Source of the DNA: Synanceia verrucosa
Taxonomy: Eukaryota; Chordata; Actinopteri; Perciformes; Synanceiidae
Assembly: GCA_029721515.1 (NCBI GenBank)
Contig: CM056565.1
Span: forward strand, 10,542,742-10,606,741
Reading direction: 5' to 3'
DNA: 64,000 nucleotides
In this document: positions 1 to 12,930 of the stretch, piece after piece
Numbering within the stretch: position 1 is the first letter of the stretch
Layout of the letters: each line of letters opens with the position of its first letter
Translations under genes and position numbers: made by a program
The notes under the pieces: model-generated
Database searches by the model: none
Seen by the model: the letters and a program-made list of their open reading frames with translations, nothing else
Told to the model about the DNA's origin: nothing

Positions 1-3000
1 ATCTGTCTGCCGCTGTTCATGGAAAAGCTGCCAGGGATGCGGCCCGACACTTCATCCAGCGCTGGAACTTCACCAAGGTCAAACTCAAATGAACGTTCTG
101 TCATTTTAAAGCCACCTGGGTTTCTTTGTCACTTTAGGACAATAGTATAAACACCCTCATCATTTTACTGGAGCACGAGGGACTTATCGTTACAAATAAA
201 TCTACACACATATGAGCTTCACATGATTTTAATACACGTCTTACCGCAAACTATCCAGAGCAGTTATTTGTGTAAAGAATGTTTTTCAAGAAGTTGAAAG
301 CTACCACAAACAGTCTTATTGTGTGGAAAGTTAAAAGTTCTCTGCTCAGGTTTGTTAGCAGCACTTTCATGCAGAGCTTCAGTAGGACAAAAAAAAATCA
401 GCCTTTTGTTATTTTGTTTTGTCTCCTCTAGATCTTCAAAAACAAGTACAAGGACGAGTTCTACCCTTACCTTCTTCCCAAGTCTCACTGCAATGCTGAC
501 TCACTCTCATTTACTGTGCCTGGATCCAAGAGGGCCAAAGTGCAGGTATTTATTTACCAAAGACAACACCTGTGCTCAAAGTTTTATTGCTTTTCATTAG
601 GAAAACAGAAGAAATGGGTAGCATAGCATGGAAATCTGCTCATCATGCTATTTAAAATCTTGATCAATTAATAAATATGTAGGTATATTTTATATTGGCT
701 GCGTATAGCAAACAGAATACAAATATATGAACCTACATTGGAAAAAAAGTCTCATCATCACATCACATCATTTTAGCACAAACAGGCAGAAGTAGAGACC
801 TGAGGAAACTCTGCTTGTCACAATGTGTTTTTATTTCTCCTCATGCATGGAGCTCGTAACAGTCGAGTCCAGTTATTACAGTGATGCTTTTCAGCCTTTA
901 CGCATACGGACCGTACATACAGTCTGTTCTACAAAGACTGCTCCCACGTGATGTTTCAGATAAATCAGACTTCCTCTCTGTTCACCGTGGGTGGATAGCT
1001 CTGCCGGAGAACGACGGCCAGTTGTGAGACAATCTCACCAAACATCGAGTAGAGCAGCTTTATAGAGGCAGCCAGAAACCCACACAGTGTGCACTGAGCA
1101 GCCAAAATCAACCCTCAATCCTTCATCCCCCTTCCGCCCTCCATTAGGACAGGGTTGGTAAGTCTCATTTGATAGAAATACACAAAGGTACAGAGAGCAC
1201 AGAAAATTCACATATGTGCAAATTTGTGCTGCTGGTTATCTCTGTATTATTTTAGGTAACCAGTGAAACATGATTATTGTAAACAGAGTAGACCATTGCC
1301 TAGAAGATTGAAGTCTCACTTCTCCTCTGGGTTTTGCATTGTGTGACCCAGGGTCATGTCCAGTACAGCAAAGAGACATTGTTCTGGTTTGAACAAAGTG
1401 CAGCTTTTTTTTTGCGATGGCAGATGGTGGAACAAGAGTAAAGCCTACAGAAGAAAAATCTATTCCAACATGTTTACTCTGCTCAGTCAAGCTGGAGAAA
1501 ACAAATGCACTGCCAAAAATTGGGATGGGGGGAAGCATCTCATCATTTACAACATGCTTAATGGGAAATGTGGTCCAAGTTATGAGAAACGCCAGCATGG
1601 CAGAGGCTCATTCTCACTCCGAGCTATTGTTCAGAAGTGGTGTGTCTTTTCTGCTTCTTTTATGAGCGTGTAACCCTAACCCTCACTCCTTGTTATTCCT
1701 TAGCTTTCCCATCAGGTTTTGTTGATCCTGTTTTCAGGTTTTAGGTGAGTACAGGACTTATAGAGGGTTCCTGTAAGTAGTTGGTGAGGGGAATAATCAA
1801 AAAAGGAAAGGTCCAATCCGACATAGTCCAGAAATGGGTGCCCCACACTGTAGAACTGATCTACACTGTAATGTATGACATTGGTAAGGTATTATAGAGG
1901 GATTCATCCATCCATCCATTATCTACCGCTTATCCTCATAGGGTTGCGGGGGGGGCTGTCTTAGGACGGAAGGCAGGGTACACCCTGGACGAGTCTCCAC
2001 CTCATCGCAGGGCACATAGAGACAGACAACCACTCACACTCATATTCACACCTACGGGCAATTTAAATTAGCCAATTAACCTAATCCCCATGCATGTTTT
2101 TGGATGGTGGGAGGAAGCCGGAGTACCCGGAGAGAACACACACAGACACGGGGAGAACATGCAAACTCCACACTGGGCTGGGAATCGAACCCGGTTAGAG
2201 GGATTGTTCAAAAATTATTTTACGCCAACCACAGACAGAGGGAATCTTGTCATTGACCCACTGCAAGAGAATATTTTTCCTAGCTGCAGACGTTAGAATA
2301 TTATACAATCTTTTGTTGACTGCTAAACAGTTACTTGGAAGACCAAGAATCAGAGACATGGGATCCGTATCTATGTTAATGTGAAATATTCTCTCCATTT
2401 CACTTATAATTTCCACCCAATATCTTTGAAGTTTATGGCAAGACCAGAAACAATGAGTTAAAGTTCCCACATCAGTTTTACACTTGAGACACAAAGGGGA
2501 AAAAGAGCAGTTGAAGAGGTGCCTAAAATCAGGAGATGATGTGAATATGAATATGAAGTGGTAATACTTTGGTTAAAAGAGCAAAAAACAGAGTGACTCT
2601 TGACTCGACTTGATTTACCTCGACCTGGATGACTGAGGACCTGTACAGACATAATACTTAGGTTCCTCATTCCTCCTGTGCTACACTTGGATGTCAAAGT
2701 GAGAGCAAGTTATTATGATGTGTTAGACAAAGAAAGCTGATGGATAGATTGTATACTGCAGGACATGCCTCATGGACTGACTCTTTTTTGCTTTTCAGGT
2801 GTTGCGCTCTGCTGACCGTTGGTCTACTGGAACTTGTGAGAACTCGATCCTCAACGCCTACATCCACACCATTGAGAACAGCGAGCACTACATCTACATT
2901 GAGGTAATGAGGGATCGCTTCGGCCTGTTACAAACAAAGACCTACTGTATGTACAGACTGAACAAATGTCTACCTGTGCCCTTAATTATTAGTTTTACAT

Positions 3001-5855
3001 CTGAGCATTTAAACCCATCAGATCCTGTCTAAATCATAGCAGACTGGATGAAAGATGTCACTGGAGCCTCACGGGTATATGATCTCAGTTATATGTTATA
3101 TAGAAATACATCTATCTGTATCTCTAGACTTGCCTTTTTATTTCTGATGTTTCAGCAGGTAATTGTTCGTTATTTGTTAGTGAGACATTCAATGTGGGTC
3201 TAATCGTGAGTTTCTCATGAGTCTGAGTATAATCACAGCCTCGTCCTTGCCAGATCCCTACCTGTTTTAGCCCTCGCCTCATACCAAGCTGCCATCTGCC
3301 TTCTTTCTGCCCTCAGAACCAGTTCTTCATCAGCTGTGCCGACGGGAAGTACGTCCACAATAAGATCGCTGATGCTATCGTGAACCGAATCTTGCGCGCA
3401 CACAGGTCTGGTTTGAATGCCCTCGACAGATTCATTCATTTTGCATAACAGCGATGTAGAACATTGAAGTGTATGAAGCAGTTTTTCTTGAAGTGGATCA
3501 TGTGAAACAACACAGACGGAAATACAATACAGGAGCATTTGTCAAACAAATCATACCACAGACAGACTAGAAATGTGGTTGCAAGGAGCAGTTTGCTTGT
3601 ATTAATGTTTAAAAAGTGCACTCATGGATAATGGATGTGTCGACATTGTGTTTTGCTGCAGAGAGAGGAAGAAGTACAGAGTGTTTGTGGTGATTCCTTT
3701 GCTTCCTGGATTCGAGGGAGACATAAGCGCAGGAGGTGGAAATGCCATCCAAGCTATTCTGCACTACACTTACAGGTTAAAGCTTTTTTTTTCTCTCATT
3801 ATCACTCTTAGCACTAGAACCAGAGGTCTGAACCTTCATCTGGTCCAGAGACATGTTGCCAATCATACGCAGGAACTAATGTAGCTAATATAGTCCTAAT
3901 TAACATATATATTTATGAACTTACTAAATGCAAAAGTTGAGGATTGAAGTCACAGTTTTTTGATAAAAGTGGAAAAGATCATTAGATATAATGTATTTAA
4001 TTTGGTATTGCAAAGTTGTTTTAAAAGCATGCGTTTTTGATCAGCCAAAGGTGAAACTGGAAAGTCTTCAGTGCAGATGCATCACAAGCACAGTCAGCCT
4101 GTTGTTACTTAATCTTATTAATAAATGCCACGCTGTGTTCTGCCCAGCATTTCACTCCAAAAATTCATCCATCAGCTTTTCAAGTCTGTTGTGAACTCAC
4201 TGAAGACGTTCTGTTTGCCTAGATTTTTCTACCATATATTGTGTTAATAAATTTATTACTGCATAATGATTTTCTTAGGACCATGTGCCGAGGGGAACAC
4301 TCCATCCTGTCAAGACTTAGTGAAGGTGAGTTTTCTGTCACATCTCTGCTCTAATTTCCACCAAGAAAATCCCCCTGACATCTGTTTCATCTCTAAAATG
4401 TTTCTTTTTCTTTCTTTCTTTTATGTGTTGCTCCTTTAAACTGAAGCTACTAGTGCTAGGTATCTGCCCACCAGTCTCCATTTCTATCCTTGACTTGTTC
4501 TCCTTCTTTTCACATCAATTTTAAGAGTCTGTGTGAGTTTCTTAATAAGTCTTCACTGAATTATTGCATTATCTCTTGTGAACAATGTGACTGGTTTGGT
4601 TCAGCAGTTGAGGACCTGTGGACGGAGTACATAACGCTCTGTGGCCTGAGGACACATTCCCAGCTCTCCCAGTCGCTCGTCACGGAGCTTATCTATGTTC
4701 ATAGCAAGACCCTCATTGCTGATGACCGCTGCTACATCATTGGTGAGTCCAGATTGAAACCAAAATTTAAAAAAAATGCTTAAATATATGTTTTGGTGGC
4801 CGGGATTTCATTTCTTTGACAGAAATACTGAAAGGCTACGCTCATGAAGAATATTTCTGATACCGTTGGTTATTTCTTTCTGATAGTGAATTAGAGATGT
4901 GGCACCTCTGAGAAGACAGGTTGTTGATGCTTGTACTCTCCACATGTGGCATTCCAGGGTCGGCCAACATTAACGACCGCAGCATGCTGGGCAGCAGAGA
5001 CAGTGAGATGGCGGTGTTCGTGGAGGACGAAGACCGGGTCTGTTCCTTGATGGGAGGGCAGGAGTACCAGGCGGGACCCCTCACACTGGCTCTGCGTAAA
5101 GAGTGTTTCAGGTCAGAACCAGATGTGCAACTCATGAGCTCTAATGATCCCAATCCAGATTAAAGGGCGTCTATGACCATGTCCATCTTGAAAAACATCA
5201 AGACTAATTTATATTTTGTGGGAAGTGTAGGCTACTAAATTCAAACTATAATTTGTGATTAAGAAGAAAGTTGTGTCAATAAAAATACAGTAATAATTCT
5301 GCTATATAATTTCATTATCGTTATGACATTAGAAGAACCTTTGTGTTGTTTGAATGCACTGTTCTTCCTGAAAATCTTATGTTTCCCCCCCAGCGTTCTT
5401 GTTGGAGCTTCTTCAGATCCTAGCATCAGTGTTGACGATCCAATCAGTGATGATTTTTTCTTCTTGGGCTGGAATGCAGCCGCTAAACTTAATGCCAGCA
5501 TTTATGACAAGGTACAGATTCAGGTTCAGATGGTGGATTATAAATCATGATCTTTATATTCCTAACAGTAGCAATAAGTCGTTCCTGTTTTATAACCACC
5601 CCTTTGTTGTCATTGGCTCGTCTACAACAGGTCTTCAAATGCCTGCCCCACAAAAGCGTTCACAACATGCGAGAGCTGAAGGAGTACTCCAGCCAGGAGC
5701 GCCTCTGTGACACAGACCCTGAGCAGGCCGCCGAGGAGCTGAAGGCCGTGCGAGGGCTGCTGGTCCACTTCCCCTTGAAGTTCCTGTGTGAGGAGAACCT
5801 GCTGCCTCCACTGGGCACCAAAGAAGGCATGGCTCCTGTGGGGCTGTGGACATAA
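1..5855 (+). CDS. pld2: Phospholipase D2, 3' part of gene (last 10 coding exons)
   Basis: Phospholipase D hydrolyses phosphatidylcholine to phosphatidic acid and choline at cell membranes. The 5' part lies outside the window. Exons: 1-77, 432-545, 2799-2903, 3317-3405, 3662-3775, 4279-4325, 4605-4742, 4958-5111, 5394-5511, 5631-5855. All splice with GT-AG and keep one frame from base 3, giving 392 residues plus stop. Visible family blocks are ARHFIQRWNFTK, the GFEGDIS loop, the second HKD motif HSKTLIADD, GSANINDRSMLG and the conserved C-terminus ending in LWT. The first HKD motif is upstream. PLD1 and PLD2 are close paralogues. I prefer PLD2 because the C-terminus reads LVHFPLKFL...LLPPLG and because mink1 follows directly, as PLD2-MINK1 do in human. 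However, PLD1-TNIK is the paralogous pair, and several residues (for example NDRSMLG) look PLD1-like. The family is certain; the paralogue is probable. Confidence 0.92.
1760..2575 (-). mobile_element. L1-like LINE ORF2 C-terminal fragment, interrupted by a SINE
   Basis: Read on the minus strand, 2570 down to 2206 encodes the C-terminal zinc-finger-like region of a LINE reverse transcriptase. It has SPLCLKCKTDVGTLTHCFW followed by SCHKLQRYW, a CxxC...H...C arrangement usual at the end of L1/Tx1-type ORF2. After a SINE insertion the coding sense resumes at 1894 and continues with a HPFLDYVGLDLSF-like block, also typical of the L1 C-terminus. The element is 5'-truncated and frameshifted, and lies antisense in a pld2 intron. 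The left boundary is approximate. Confidence 0.75.
1905..2195 (-). mobile_element. tRNA-derived SINE-type repeat (5'-truncated) with target-site duplication
   Basis: This is a widespread fish repeat, recognised by the blocks around 'atccattatctaccgctta', 'gtacaccctgga' and 'cggagtacccggagagaac'. In minus orientation it begins at the box-B-like ggttcgattcc, lacks the box-A head, and ends in the (ATGG)n-type tail. A 10-bp direct repeat, tagagggatt, flanks it at 1895-1904 and 2196-2205. That duplication shows the unit inserted into the older LINE. The same family's head is present at 21236-21313. Confidence 0.8.
4700..4723 (+). other. pld2: Second HKD catalytic motif of phospholipase D
   Basis: Codons for HSKTLIAD fit the HxKxxxxD signature of the PLD superfamily. 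The His is the catalytic nucleophile or acid/base residue, and the Lys and Asp complete the active site with the first HKD copy, which is outside this window. The motif is intact, so this half of the active site looks functional. Confidence 0.93.
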
Positions 5856-8497
5856 CTACAGCTGAGCTCAGTTCAGAGCACTGCCTGACAGCTAGAAAGG
5901 GCTGCTGTATTTTCTAACATTCAGCATAGAGCACACTAAAGTAGCTGCAGCATTGACACATCCTCAACATTCATTGTTGCATTTTTAAATATTGTCTTTC
6001 CAACTGACGATGAATTAGTCTTAACAAAAGCGCTGACATGTAGATTTTAATCAGGATTTAGAACAGTAGATTAACCTGAACTACTGACCAGTCTGTCCAT
6101 GATGACAGTGTCTGCTTCATAACTGAACTGGCTGAACGGGCTGCCAGTGCTGTTAAACACGAAAATGTATGTATGAGTCAGGAGAGGATTGAAGAGGTTG
6201 TATTAGAAATGGAGCGTCTCACATGATCTGGGAACAAACTGTACATTTATTGGTGCAAGGCTTTTTTTTGGGTGGGTGGGTGTTTCTGTCTCTTTCTCTC
6301 TCGCTCAGTCTCACTCTCTCCCTCTGAGGCTTCACCTCTCACTGCAGTGCCAGCAAATCTGTCAGAACATTTGTGGTTGTTATGGTGACGGATATAAAGA
6401 GATGACTGGATTGTAGCAGAAATAAAAACCTGGATAGGGCGGATTGAGGGAGAGTACTGATAAGAGGGATGACTTACTAAATCAGGATGGTGTACCGGAA
6501 AATAGAAGGTAATGTGTTGAAAGAGGACTGATCAGTTCTGTGGATGCAAAGCCATTTTAATACTTTCTAGATGAATGATCAGGTGGGAAACACTGTGAGA
6601 GGGAAAGAAAAGGAGGACGAGATAATTAAAGGGTGTTAGGTTGATTTACTGCTAATTGTTGCAGTTTTTTTTAAAGTTACCATGACAACCCAAGTGAATT
6701 ATTATTTCACCATGTTGTCAGCAGAACAGAACAAAACATTCCACTTCAGCTATTTCCACATGGGCTCCACAGAACCATAACATGTTTTTCACGTGTACCT
6801 TTCATTAATTTACATGCACCTGGCTGTAACACAACACAGTAACTGAGTAGTGACGTAATGTGGTTTTCATTCATGGTGTAATTCTCCTAAAGCACAAATA
6901 ATTTTAGCTTTTGTTTCATAAGAAATCACATCAGTTATTCTCTTGAAACCTAATAATTCCCCATAACAAGCCATTAGGGCACTTAGTGACTATTGAGCAA
7001 GAGCATTAGACAAATATGTAGCATTCAAATCGCATTGATTGATTTGGGAATGATTCAGCAGAACTTGCTGCCTTCCTCATGTAGAAAATTAGGTTATGTT
7101 TATGCAATAACAAAATGTAATGCCTGTTTTCTGTAAGACAGCTGTCATAGAACAGCAGTTTGACCAAGGTAAGAGGGGAAATAAGGAAGCTGTCACTGGT
7201 GATTGGTGGGAAAAAAAGCCTTGTTTTGTGTTTTAAGGTGTCTCACATAGCACACAGTCCAGTTTTATCAGTGCCACTGCAAAGCACCTCCATCATATCA
7301 CTGTTTTTAGAGAACAACAAGCAGATAAGCAGGCAGTAGCCATTGGTATAATATGTTAATGGTGGAAATGTGCTTTATGACAGAGCCAGTGAAATTGCAC
7401 AGACCTACATAAGCTTTTTGAGAGACACCAGTCAACAACACTACAGAGAAGTTTCAGTGAGAATGTGTCTGTGAATCTGACAGATGACTCGTGTCCCACA
7501 TGAACGCCACCTTTGCCTCTTCATGAAGCACCTTTCACTGAGGAGCCAGGGAAACCATCTGGCTGCAGAGCTACTCACTTTCCTTTGTAAAGATTTTAAA
7601 AAGCCACTATGAGCTCACACACTGGAAGCTGTCACTCTGGTACAGCTGCTCTTTGTTTAAAGATTCAAATGTGACAAACTGAGAAGTGACCTTATACTGT
7701 TTCTATTGTGTATTTTATTTTATTGGACTAAAAGCCAGCATTAACTAAATAGTTTTATGAACATACTACTAATATGAACTGTATGCAGATCTGTAGATCT
7801 AGGTTATCATCTTAGGGTTGCTCATGTATACTTTACTAACACTCAGGGGTAGAGAGAAAATGCATATTCTTACTCAATCTACTTAAGTACAGTCATGAAC
7901 ACTTTGTACTTTGCGGCATATTACTTTTCATGTTTCCTTAATAAACTATTTTTTTATGGAATTTCACTGTAATTTTAATTTGTTTTTAATTTGGAAAGCC
8001 ACATTTGTATCAATTAGATGAATGTATACAGTATATTTCTCTGGATATGATTGAATAGACTATAATTTTAATCTGGATGTGTTTATTAAAACTTCTACAG
8101 CCATCTGGAGACAGGTTGTGGTATCTTGCAGGAAGAGAAACTAAGTGGGAAAGGAAGTCTTAATGTTTTGTGAGCATCATAGTGTTGATTTCTGAAATAT
8201 TCAATGAAGCACCAATGCAACCCACGTACTGTACATACTGTAACCTCATTTTTATGCCAGTCATTTTGAACTATTAGTGGACAGTTTGGGAAGTGATTCA
8301 GGTACAACCTTTATCAACTGTTGAAGCTAAAGTAGGCCTGTATTAATGAAAAAATAACTATATATGTTAGGATGTCAGGAAAAAGGCCACTGTTATTATC
8401 CAGCAGAGTTTAATTGTTATACCATTATTATGATTTCAACTGAACTTCTCCATCAGATCTGTTCAGTGGCTATGTAGGTCAACTACGTAGTTTGTAA
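5856..8497. other. pld2 3' UTR and intergenic DNA, no gene seen
   Basis: The first ~570 bp are probably pld2 3' UTR. The rest is AT-rich, has no ORF with protein-like composition and no recognisable RNA gene or transposon ends. I see nothing to annotate beyond possible polyadenylation signals. Confidence 0.5.
6421..6426 (+). terminator. Candidate pld2 polyadenylation signal
   Basis: AATAAA occurs 566 bp after the pld2 stop codon and is the first canonical hexamer in the 3' flank. A second, TTAATAAA near 7940, is possible. The true 3' end is not shown by sequence alone. Confidence 0.4.
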
Positions 8498-10410
8498 TCC
8501 AGTACTTGGTCCCATCTGTAGACCACTCTCTAATCCAGTCTGTAGTTCACTATTTTAGTCCAGTATGTGGTCCAGTCTGTAGTTCACTCTTTAGTCCAGT
8601 ATGTGGTCCAGTATGTGGTCCAGTCTGTAGCTCACTCTATAGTCCAGTCTGTGGTCCATTCTGTAGTTCAGTATGTAGTTCACTCTGTAGTCCAGTAGGT
8701 GGTCCAGTCTGTAGTTCACTCTTTAGTCCAGTATGTGGTCCATTCTGAAGTCCAGTCTGTAGCTCACTCTGTAGTCCAGTATGTGGTCCATTCTGTAGTC
8801 CAGTATATTGTCCAGTATGTGGTCCAGTCTGTGGTCTTGTATATGGACTAGTATGTAGTCCAGTATGTGGTCAAGTACTGCATGTGGTCCAGTCTATAGT
8901 CCAATATGTGGTCTGGTCTATAGTCTAGTATGTAGTCCAGTCCAGTCTATAGTCCAGTATGTAGTCCAGTATATGGTCCAGTACTGTATGTGGTCCAGTA
9001 TATGGTCTAGTACTGTATGTGGTCCAGTCTGTAGTCCAATATGTGGTCTGGTCTATAGTCTAGTATGTAGTCCAGTCCAGTCTATAGTCCAGTATATGGT
9101 CCAGTACTGTATGTGGTCCAGTATATGTACCTGTATGTAGTCCAGTGTATGGTCCAGTACTGTATGTAGTCCAGTATATGGTCCAGTACTGTATGTGGTC
9201 CAGTATATGGTCTGGTACTGTATGTGGTCCAGTCTGTAGTCCAATATGTGGTCTGGTCTATAGTCTAGTATGTAGTCCAGTCCAGTCTATAGTCCAGTAT
9301 GTAGTCCAGTATATGGTCCAGTACTGTATGTGGTCCAGTATATGTACCTGTATGTAGTCCAGTATATGGTCCAGTACTGTATGTGGTCCAGTATATGGTC
9401 CAGTACTGTATGTGGTCCAGTATATGTACCTGTATGTAGTCCAGTATATGGTCCAGTACTGTGGTCCAGTATATGTACCTGTATGTAGTCCAGTATATGG
9501 TCCAGTACTGTATGTGGTCCAGTATATGTACCTGTATGTAGTCCAGTATATGGTCCAGTACTGTATGTAGTCCAGTATATGTACCTGTATGTAGTCCAGT
9601 ATATGGTCCAGTACTGTATGTGGTCCAGTATATGTACCTGTATGTAGTCCAGTATATGGTCCAGTACTGTATGTGGTCCAGTATATGTACCTGTATGTAG
9701 TCCAGTATATGGTCCAGTACTGTATGTGGTCCAGTATATGTACCTGTATGTAGTCCAGTATATGGTCCAGTACTGTATGTAGTCCAGTATATGTACCTGT
9801 ATGTAGTCCAGTATATGGTCCAGTACTGTGGTCCAGTATATGTACCTGTATGTAGTCCAGTATATGGTCCAGTACTGTATGTGGTCCAGTATATGTACCT
9901 GTATGTAGTCCAGTATATGGTCCAGTACTGTATGTGGTCCAGTATATGTACCTGTATGTAGTCCAGTACATGGTCCAGTACTGTATGTAGTCCAGTATAT
10001 GGTCCAGTACTGTATGTGGTCCAGTATATGTACCTGTATGTAGTCCAGTATATGGTCCAGTACTGTGGTCCAGTATATGTACCTGTATGTAGTCCAGTAT
10101 ATGGTCCAGTACTGTATGTGGTCCAGTATATGTACCTGTATGTAGTCCAGTATATGGTCCAGTACTGTATGTGGTCCAGTATATGTACCTGTATGTAGTC
10201 CAGTATATGGTCCAGTACTGTATGTGGTCCAGTATATGTACCTGTATGTAGTCCAGTATATGGTCCAGTACTGTATGTGGTCCAGTATATGTACCTGTAT
10301 GTAGTCCAGTATATGGTCCAGTACTGTATGTGGTCCAGTATATGTACCTGTATGTAGTCCAGTATATGGTCCAGTACTGTATGTGGTCCAGTCTGTAGTC
10401 CAGTCTGTGG
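8498..10410. repeat. Minisatellite with 53-bp higher-order unit
   Basis: The array is built from a short GTCCAGTATGTG-like monomer (about 12-17 bp). The left part (8498 to about 9100) is irregular, mixing 'gtagttcactctgtagtcca' variants. From about 9100 the monomers settle into a regular 53-bp unit made of four sub-blocks (gtatgtagtcca, gtatatggtcca, gtactgtatgtggtcca, gtatatgtacct), repeated about 20 times. Some units, near 9460, 9830 and 10065, lack four bases (gtactgtggtcca). The units are nearly identical, which suggests recent expansion or homogenisation. The array ends less than 100 bp before the likely mink1 5' region. Long minus-strand ORFs across it are an artefact of the repeat having no stop codon in those frames. 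Confidence 0.95.
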
Positions 10411-11713
10411 TACAACACTAGAGGTAGAGCAGCCAATCACAGTCAGCTCAGCCTGTGGTCCAACCAACCCTGCAACACTACCACCAGGCTGGGAGTGAGA
10501 GGGAGGGAGGACTCGGCAAGCAAAACATGGCGAAATAACAAGTTTGTGTGTGAGCCTTCTTTTGGTACTGCACCGTTGTTACAGAGCTGGACTACAACTA
10601 CAAGTTCATAACATTTGGACGCCGGAGGACGAAGGCAAAGCGTAACTTTATAAGAGTCGAGGGCCGCAGTTTACAAGTATTACGGCGGTGGCTGGCGATA
10701 AAGTAGTGCCTGTCTGTCTGCCTGAGCATTCCCTGGAAGGCTGGCAGTGCTGGGAGCGACTGTCAACACAGAAAATGGATGAAGAAGGAAAGTTTATTGT
10801 GGAAGAGACTGTTTAGCCGCCGACTAGCTTAGCTGCGCCAGCTAGCCAGTTACCGTTGGGTTGATTGAACGCACCTGACCCGGGTGTTCGGCTGAACGCT
10901 CTGGTTTAAATTTAATAATATTTGAATCTTGTTAAAAAGTGCCAACTGCTGTCGCAAAGAATCGTATTTCATGCGAGGTTGTTGTTTTAATTTTTCCGTA
11001 CTTGTCTTAAGATTTTGGGAGGACCTGTTTTCAAGGCTGACAGGCTGACAGTCGGTTCTGGTGCGGACCGACCCGGACGCCATCACATCAGACGTTGCGT
11101 CTTCCTTAAAAGCAACCACTGCGCTGCCGAGCCGTAAATGTTATTTTCTCCTTTAACAGCCTGACAGGGAGTGTGTCAGCAGCACACCAATCCTATCTGA
11201 TAGTTTTTTTTCCTCCGGCGACATAATTTACCATTAGCTGAATGGTGAGCAGCAGCAAAGACGTCTTGTCAAAATGAACGCAGCAAGGTGTTCAACAACA
11301 GTGGAGGTGCATCGCTTTGAAAACCTGCCAGTTGTTAGAACAGCACCGATGGCCGGCTAACGGTGACGTTACCAGTTGAAATATCTTGTTTTCAGTTAAA
11401 TGTGTTTCGATCGGACACTGTAACCGACATTTGTGTAAAACAACTGCTGATAACATTGTAGCTCTCGGCCGGAGTTGACGTGAGCTAGCCAGCTGGGTGC
11501 GTCTGTGGCAGCTCTATCTGCGATGTGTTTGCTAATCTAAGTGCTACCGCGTTGTTCCGCAATAGTTTCAGCATATTGAACAGCCCGCTTGCTTTATTTA
11601 ATCTATAGATAAGCGCATTCAAGCTCGTTTTAGCAGCCACTTAAATTTCCCCCGAGCACTTCTTGTCAAATAACTGGCTAACTTGGTAGCTAAGGCTGTA
11701 AGTTTCGCCAGCC
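10411..11713 (+). promoter_or_regulatory. Probable mink1 promoter and 5' UTR
   Basis: This stretch between the minisatellite and the mink1 start is richer in G, C and CpG than its surroundings (especially 10480-10870 and 11040-11560) and has no coding potential of its own. An AAAACATGGCGAAAT block at about 10525 resembles a YY1 site. Upstream ATGs open short frames, for example ATG-GCG-AAA-TAA near 10527 and a 13-codon frame starting near 10774 (MDEEGKFIVEETV). If the mRNA starts near 10500 and is unspliced here, the leader would be about 1.2 kb with several uORFs. The start site itself cannot be read from sequence. Confidence 0.5.
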
Positions 11714-12877
11714 ATGTCTGAAAACGCCCCCACACGAAGCCTGGATGACATAGACCTCGCCGCTCTGAGGGTGAGTATTATGAGATCACTGTGCTGCACT
11801 TTGTTCGTGATCATGATGATAGACAGACACGTTATGATGTTATGACATATGAACTGAAGTGTCAGATTGCCTCTGACACAAGCACGACCACTCAACACCC
11901 ACGCAACTAAGTTAAGGTGGAATAAACACCCTTTGGCCATGTATGGCTGCTACATAGGCTGCTGGGCTCTATATACTGTTTTATTATGCTGTATATGCTA
12001 TTACTGACTCCCATCAAAGATATTTCTAGACCCTACAAACAAGCATTTTTCACTTTTGTTTAAATCATTGTTGTTTTGGAGGTGTGTTTTCATATGGGGT
12101 TAGTCATCCCAGGATGAATGGCAAATCTTTGTGAATTTTGGTTTATTTTTTTGTATTACTGACAACATTTTAATGCCCTGTATTCATGAAATTACAACAT
12201 GTATCAAACTTTGTCAGGGATGGAACAATATAGCCCTATATGTACTTTTTTCAATGGTCTACCTTGACAGCCTCAGTCAAAAAAATCTACCTGTCCTTTC
12301 TGACCACTATACTCCAACATTAGGGCCACTTTGCCAGACAAGAAATGAAATGAAATCAAAAAATGACTAAAAAAAAAAACCCGGTCACCAGCTTCCCAAG
12401 GCTAGTTGCAGGATTAAAAACACAGTTCTCCCCTTTGGTGCATATTTCCATTTCAATGGAAAGTGTCAAAATTGCATAATTGCATTGCATCAGTAAATCC
12501 CCTTAGACAGACCTTTATTAGCATTATAAAGAAATATTTTAAGCATTGATAGATTACAACCCAGTCTCCCCACTTAGGCACAGGTTTTAAACAACCATAG
12601 CTTTTTTATATTGTGTGGCATTTTTAATCTCTGTCCAGAGTAAAAATGACTAAAGGTTACCAAGACTGTGCATGTGGAATTATTAAAGGTAATAGAAGAA
12701 CTGATTATATGAATATTGTGCTTGTAAGAGAAGATATATGGATCTAGTTGTGGTAGCAATCACTCCAGGGTTTTGGGTCAGAGCATTCTCTCGTGTTGAG
12801 GTGAGAATAGCAAAAAGGATGCAGAGTCCAAAACACTTTTTGACATTGTCTTTGGTGTGTGCGTGTGTGCGTGTGCA

Positions 12878-12930
<53 letters not shown>

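Noticed and set aside
8498..10410. CRISPR-like array
   Set aside because: Units are contiguous, with no unique spacers, and the surrounding genome is vertebrate. It is a minisatellite.
9258..10467. Two minus-strand ORFs of about 400 codons across the minisatellite
   Set aside because: They are translations of the 53-bp tandem repeat in different frames. There is no protein family, no codon bias and no start context; stop-free repeats generate such frames automatically.
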